Shown: positions 29,615 to 31,840 of the stretch, in pieces
Numbering within the stretch: the stretch's first letter is position 1
Layout of the letters: each line of letters opens with the position of its first letter
IMG/VR virus record: IMGVR_UViG_3300048110_000244
Coordinates: 1-31,840 of that record
Reading direction: 5' to 3' (one strand)
Length of the DNA stretch: 31,840 bases
Source of the DNA: a virus
The notes under the pieces: generated by a model
Databases searched by the model: none
The model's input: only the letters and a program-made list of their open reading frames with translations
What the model was told of the DNA's origin: nothing
Program-made: the position numbers and the translations under genes

Positions 29615-30144
29615 TGGATTTTCCAGACATTGGTATACAAAATATAAACATGAGCCTTAGATCAGCAGTAAGCGCATCTAGTTCACCCTTTACATACAAT
29701 CAGCAGGTTTATGTTCATCAGGGCGTAGTATGGATGGCAGAGGTAACATTGCCACCATTAACTAGAAACGAAGCCAAAGCGGTTGAGGGCTTTCTTGCTG
29801 GTCTAAGGGGTGGTAGTGCTACATTCAAGCTGGGTAATCCGTTACATAACACTATCGGTGCTGGTAATATCACTGGTGCTATCGGTGATACAACGGTTAC
29901 AGCTAGTATTAGTGGTGCAGTGGTTGGTGATTATTTCGAGTTTAGTGATCACCTTTATATCATTACTTCTATAAGCGGTAGTAGCTATGGGGTTATGCCA
30001 CCATTACGCAATACAGCTAACTCATCTACGGTAGACTTCACATATCCTAAAGGCACATGGAGACTATCAACCAATGAAATTAATTTTAATATTGCAGTAG
30101 ATGGTATACACTCATTTACATTCCCGATTATCGAGGCTTTATAA
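29614..30144 (+). CDS. Distal/minor tail protein (hub component)
   Basis: A 176-residue protein that starts on the tape measure stop (TAATG). It is beta-rich: FTYNQQVYVHQGVVWMAEVT, PPLTRNEAKAVEGFLAGLRG, and GTWRLSTNEINFNIAVDGIH. The arrangement 'tape measure - this - DUF2163-like - tail tip' is common in phages with a lambda M/L/K-type tail tip. It should connect tube and tip. The exact family name is uncertain. Confidence 0.78.
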   Translation: MDFPDIGIQNINMSLRSAVSASSSPFTYNQQVYVHQGVVWMAEVTLPPLTRNEAKAVEGFLAGLRGGSATFKLGNPLHNTIGAGNITGAIGDTTVTASISGAVVGDYFEFSDHLYIITSISGSSYGVMPPLRNTANSSTVDFTYPKGTWRLSTNEINFNIAVDGIHSFTFPIIEAL

Positions 30145-30761
30145 TGAGAAACCTATCTAGCGAAATGACAGCGGTATCTACCGCAGAAGTAGTAAGACCT
30201 ATATTACTGGTGGAGTGTGACTTTGACAGTGGTGATGTCAACCTATGGAATGGTGTTGGTTCGCTTGATTACGGTGGTAAAAGCTACATTGGTGCTGGTA
30301 ACTTGCTTGCTATCAGCACTGTAGGTGAATCAGTTGATATGACTGCTGACGGTTTGTCAGTTAGTCTATCAGGTCTTAATAATTCATTACTAACACTAGC
30401 TAAAGACGAGGACTATCAAGGTCGTAAGCTCATAGCTAAGTTAGGCGCAATGGATGAGAACAATGACGTGGTAAGCAGTCCAGTAGTTATATTTACTGGG
30501 TTTATGGATACCATGACAATTAACGAAGCTGGTGACTCATCTAGTATTAACCTCACAGTAGAGAATAAGTTAATACAATTAGAGAGAGCCAGAGTCAGAC
30601 GGTTTACAGATAACGATCAGAAGATAGATTACCCTGATGATGAGGGCTTTAGTTTTGTGACTAAGATCCAAGATAAAGAGATTGTATGGGGTAGAAGTAG
30701 TGGTGCTAGTGGTTCTGGTGGTCGTGGTGTAGACATAATGGATGATCGGAGAATGAGATAA
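30144..30761 (+). CDS. Minor tail protein / hub (DUF2163-like)
   Basis: A 205-residue protein starting on the previous stop. Phrases DSGDVNLWNGVGSLDYGGKS, then YIGAGNLLAISTVGESVDMT and ADGLSVSLSGL are characteristic of the baseplate-hub proteins related to GTA and DUF2163. The basic C-terminus (GGRGVDIMDDRRMR) is flexible. It should form part of the tail tip ring under the J-like protein. The acetyltransferase gene starts on its stop (TAATG). Confidence 0.82.
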   Translation: MRNLSSEMTAVSTAEVVRPILLVECDFDSGDVNLWNGVGSLDYGGKSYIGAGNLLAISTVGESVDMTADGLSVSLSGLNNSLLTLAKDEDYQGRKLIAKLGAMDENNDVVSSPVVIFTGFMDTMTINEAGDSSSINLTVENKLIQLERARVRRFTDNDQKIDYPDDEGFSFVTKIQDKEIVWGRSSGASGSGGRGVDIMDDRRMR

Positions 30762-31207
30762 TGTATCAACTAGAAAACTTTACCAATATCAAGAAAGAAA
30801 TAAGACCTCTAATAGAAGCCCACTATAAAGAGATAGCCCTCAATAAAGAGAAGATAAAACTTAATCCTGACTGGAAAGAGTATGCACGTTTAGATCGTGC
30901 TGGTGCTTTACGATGTTTTACGGCTCGTAAGGATGGTCAGTTGATAGGTTACTTTGTGGTTATAGTTAACAAGTCACTACACTATCAAGATCACTTATTC
31001 GCTTACAATGATGTTATCTTTCTAGCTAAAGGTCATAGAAAAGGTCTTACTGGTGTAAAGCTAATTAAGTTTGCCAGTGAAGCTATGGAAGCTGAGGGTA
31101 TATCTTTAATGATGGTAAATACCAAGGTACATCAAAGTTTTGATAAAATCCTTGAGCGTTTAGGGTATAATCTTATAGAGAGAGTATATTCTAAATGTTT
31201 TAAGTAG
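30761..31207 (+). CDS. GNAT-family N-acetyltransferase in the tail operon
   Basis: A 148-residue protein with a GNAT fold: LRCFTARKDGQLIGYFVVIV (strands 2-4), VIFLAKGHRKGLTGVKLIKFASEAM with the acetyl-CoA loop R/Q-x-x-G-x-G/A near HRKGLTG, and ISLMMVNTKVHQSFDKILER followed by LGYNLIERVYSK. It should transfer an acetyl group to an amine. Similar genes between distal tail genes recur in siphoviruses, so a role in virion modification or a moonlighting morphogenetic role is likely. Co-translated with the tail hub (TAATG). Confidence 0.85.
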   Translation: MYQLENFTNIKKEIRPLIEAHYKEIALNKEKIKLNPDWKEYARLDRAGALRCFTARKDGQLIGYFVVIVNKSLHYQDHLFAYNDVIFLAKGHRKGLTGVKLIKFASEAMEAEGISLMMVNTKVHQSFDKILERLGYNLIERVYSKCFK

Positions 31208-31216
31208 AGGTTTATT

Positions 31217-31840
31217 ATGGCGGTAGCGGTTGTAGCTGGTTTAGCTAGTACGGCAGGGGCTTACGGAACAGCGGTAGCTTTAAGTGCTACATTTAGCCTA
31301 GCGTGGGCAGGAACAGCGTTTGCTATTGGTGCTGGTCTATCAATGATCAGCCAAGCCCTACAGCCAAACCTCAGAACTGGTCAAGATACAGGTTTAAGCA
31401 CATCAGTAGCTAACCCCATAGCAGAAAGACCTATAATCTATGGTCGCACTAGAACTGGTGGGACTATTGTCTATTTCACCACTAGCGGTGCAGATAATAA
31501 ATACTTACACTTAGTTATAGCCGTAGCTGGTCATGCTATTGATGGTTACGAGAAAGTTTACTTTGATGATGAAGTTATCTGGGAAGATGGATCATATGTT
31601 GATGACTGGGTTCAAAATGCTCAGATTAACTTCTATGACGGCACACAAACCACAGCAGACCAAGACTTAATTAACGCGTCTAATGAGTGGAATAGTAATT
31701 GTATACTGAATGATACCGCTTATATTCATGTACGCTTAGAATACGATCCAGAAGTATATACTAATGGTATCCCTAGCATCACTACTACTATTCGTGGTAA
31801 GAAAGTATTAGATCCTAGAACTGACGTTACAGCATGGTCA
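31217..31840 (+). CDS. Tail tip / host specificity protein J-like (N-terminal part)
   Basis: Residues 1-208 of the 2,050-residue protein that continues at window position 251 (position 1 on the repeated copy). ATG 31217 follows TAGAGGTTTATT. The N-terminus is a small-residue and hydrophobic helix (MAVAVVAGLASTAGAYGTAV, FSLAWAGTAFAIGAGLSM) like J-type hubs, followed by NPIAERPIIYGRTRTGGTIV, the typical start of the hub domain. No stop lies before the window end, and the frame is the same as in the left part. The truncation is an artefact of where the circle was opened. Confidence 0.93.
   Translation, partial: MAVAVVAGLASTAGAYGTAVALSATFSLAWAGTAFAIGAGLSMISQALQPNLRTGQDTGLSTSVANPIAERPIIYGRTRTGGTIVYFTTSGADNKYLHLVIAVAGHAIDGYEKVYFDDEVIWEDGSYVDDWVQNAQINFYDGTQTTADQDLINASNEWNSNCILNDTAYIHVRLEYDPEVYTNGIPSITTTIRGKKVLDPRTDVTAWS
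31591..31840. repeat. Right copy of 250-bp terminal direct repeat
   Basis: Identical to 1-250 except A at 31713 (G at 123). Residue 166 of the tail-tip protein is Asp here and Gly in the left copy. Either the map was closed over a true terminal redundancy of reads, or two variants were joined. Confidence 0.95.

Noticed and set aside
1-31840. Lysogeny genes (integrase, excisionase, CI-type repressor, attachment site)
   Set aside because: No frame shows tyrosine or serine recombinase motifs, no two-domain repressor exists, and the Cro-like protein has no divergent partner.
1-31840. CRISPR array, insertion sequence or transposase
   Set aside because: No regularly spaced direct repeats, no terminal inverted repeats with target duplication, and no DDE-type frame were found; MuF-like head protein is not evidence of a Mu-type transposing phage.

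Overview
This window is one complete genome unit of a small tailed phage (siphovirus layout). The first 250 bases recur as the last 250 (1-250 and 31591-31840, one mismatch), so the unique unit is 31,590 bp and the map closes into a circle. The sequence was cut inside the largest gene, the tail-tip/host-specificity protein, which starts at 31217, runs off the right end and resumes at the left end to 5779 (2,050 codons when joined). Every protein gene is on the + strand. The DNA is AT-rich with Shine-Dalgarno starts, ATGA/TAATG gene overlaps and sigma70-like promoters. A gammaproteobacterial, perhaps aquatic, host is plausible but is inference. I see no integrase, CI-type repressor, tRNA, DNA polymerase or DNA methyltransferase; the phage is probably virulent and uses the host replisome.

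Layout. 1-6.7 kb: tail tip fused to a long fibre ending in an S74 self-cleaving chaperone, plus two small virion-type proteins. 6.7-8.8 kb: lysis block (coiled-coil/TM protein, T4-type lysozyme, a structural-type protein, three-TM-family holin, a 24-aa basic peptide) closed by a terminator. 8.8-13.4 kb: metallophosphoesterase with zinc ribbon, then a recombination operon (ERF annealing protein, YqaJ exonuclease, mini-SSB, Cro-like HTH, NinB-like, NinG) and dUTPase. 13.36-14.09 kb: no protein gene, but two predicted minus-strand small RNA genes with promoters and terminators, a facing + promoter and several long inverted repeats. 14.1-16.3 kb: ten tiny genes (three HTH/Myb-like DNA-binding proteins, two micro-membrane proteins, unknowns) behind a promoter with an inverted-repeat operator. 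16.3-20.2 kb: a second operator-promoter, SF2 helicase, stand-alone primase zinc-finger protein, ParB-like protein and a TET/JBP-type 2-oxoglutarate dioxygenase. 20.2-31.2 kb: terminase, portal, MuF, scaffold, capsid, connectors, major tail protein, frameshifted tail chaperone, tape measure, distal tail proteins, a GNAT acetyltransferase and the start of the tail tip.

How it fits together. Three promoters with TTTACA/TTTACT -35 boxes (9932, 14038, 16302) lead the recombination, small-gene and replication operons; the latter two share a TAWCG-N6-CGTTA inverted repeat. The most interesting features are the ParB-TET/JBP-terminase linkage, which implies oxidised bases in DNA tied to packaging although no methyltransferase is encoded, and the predicted minus-strand RNA pair.
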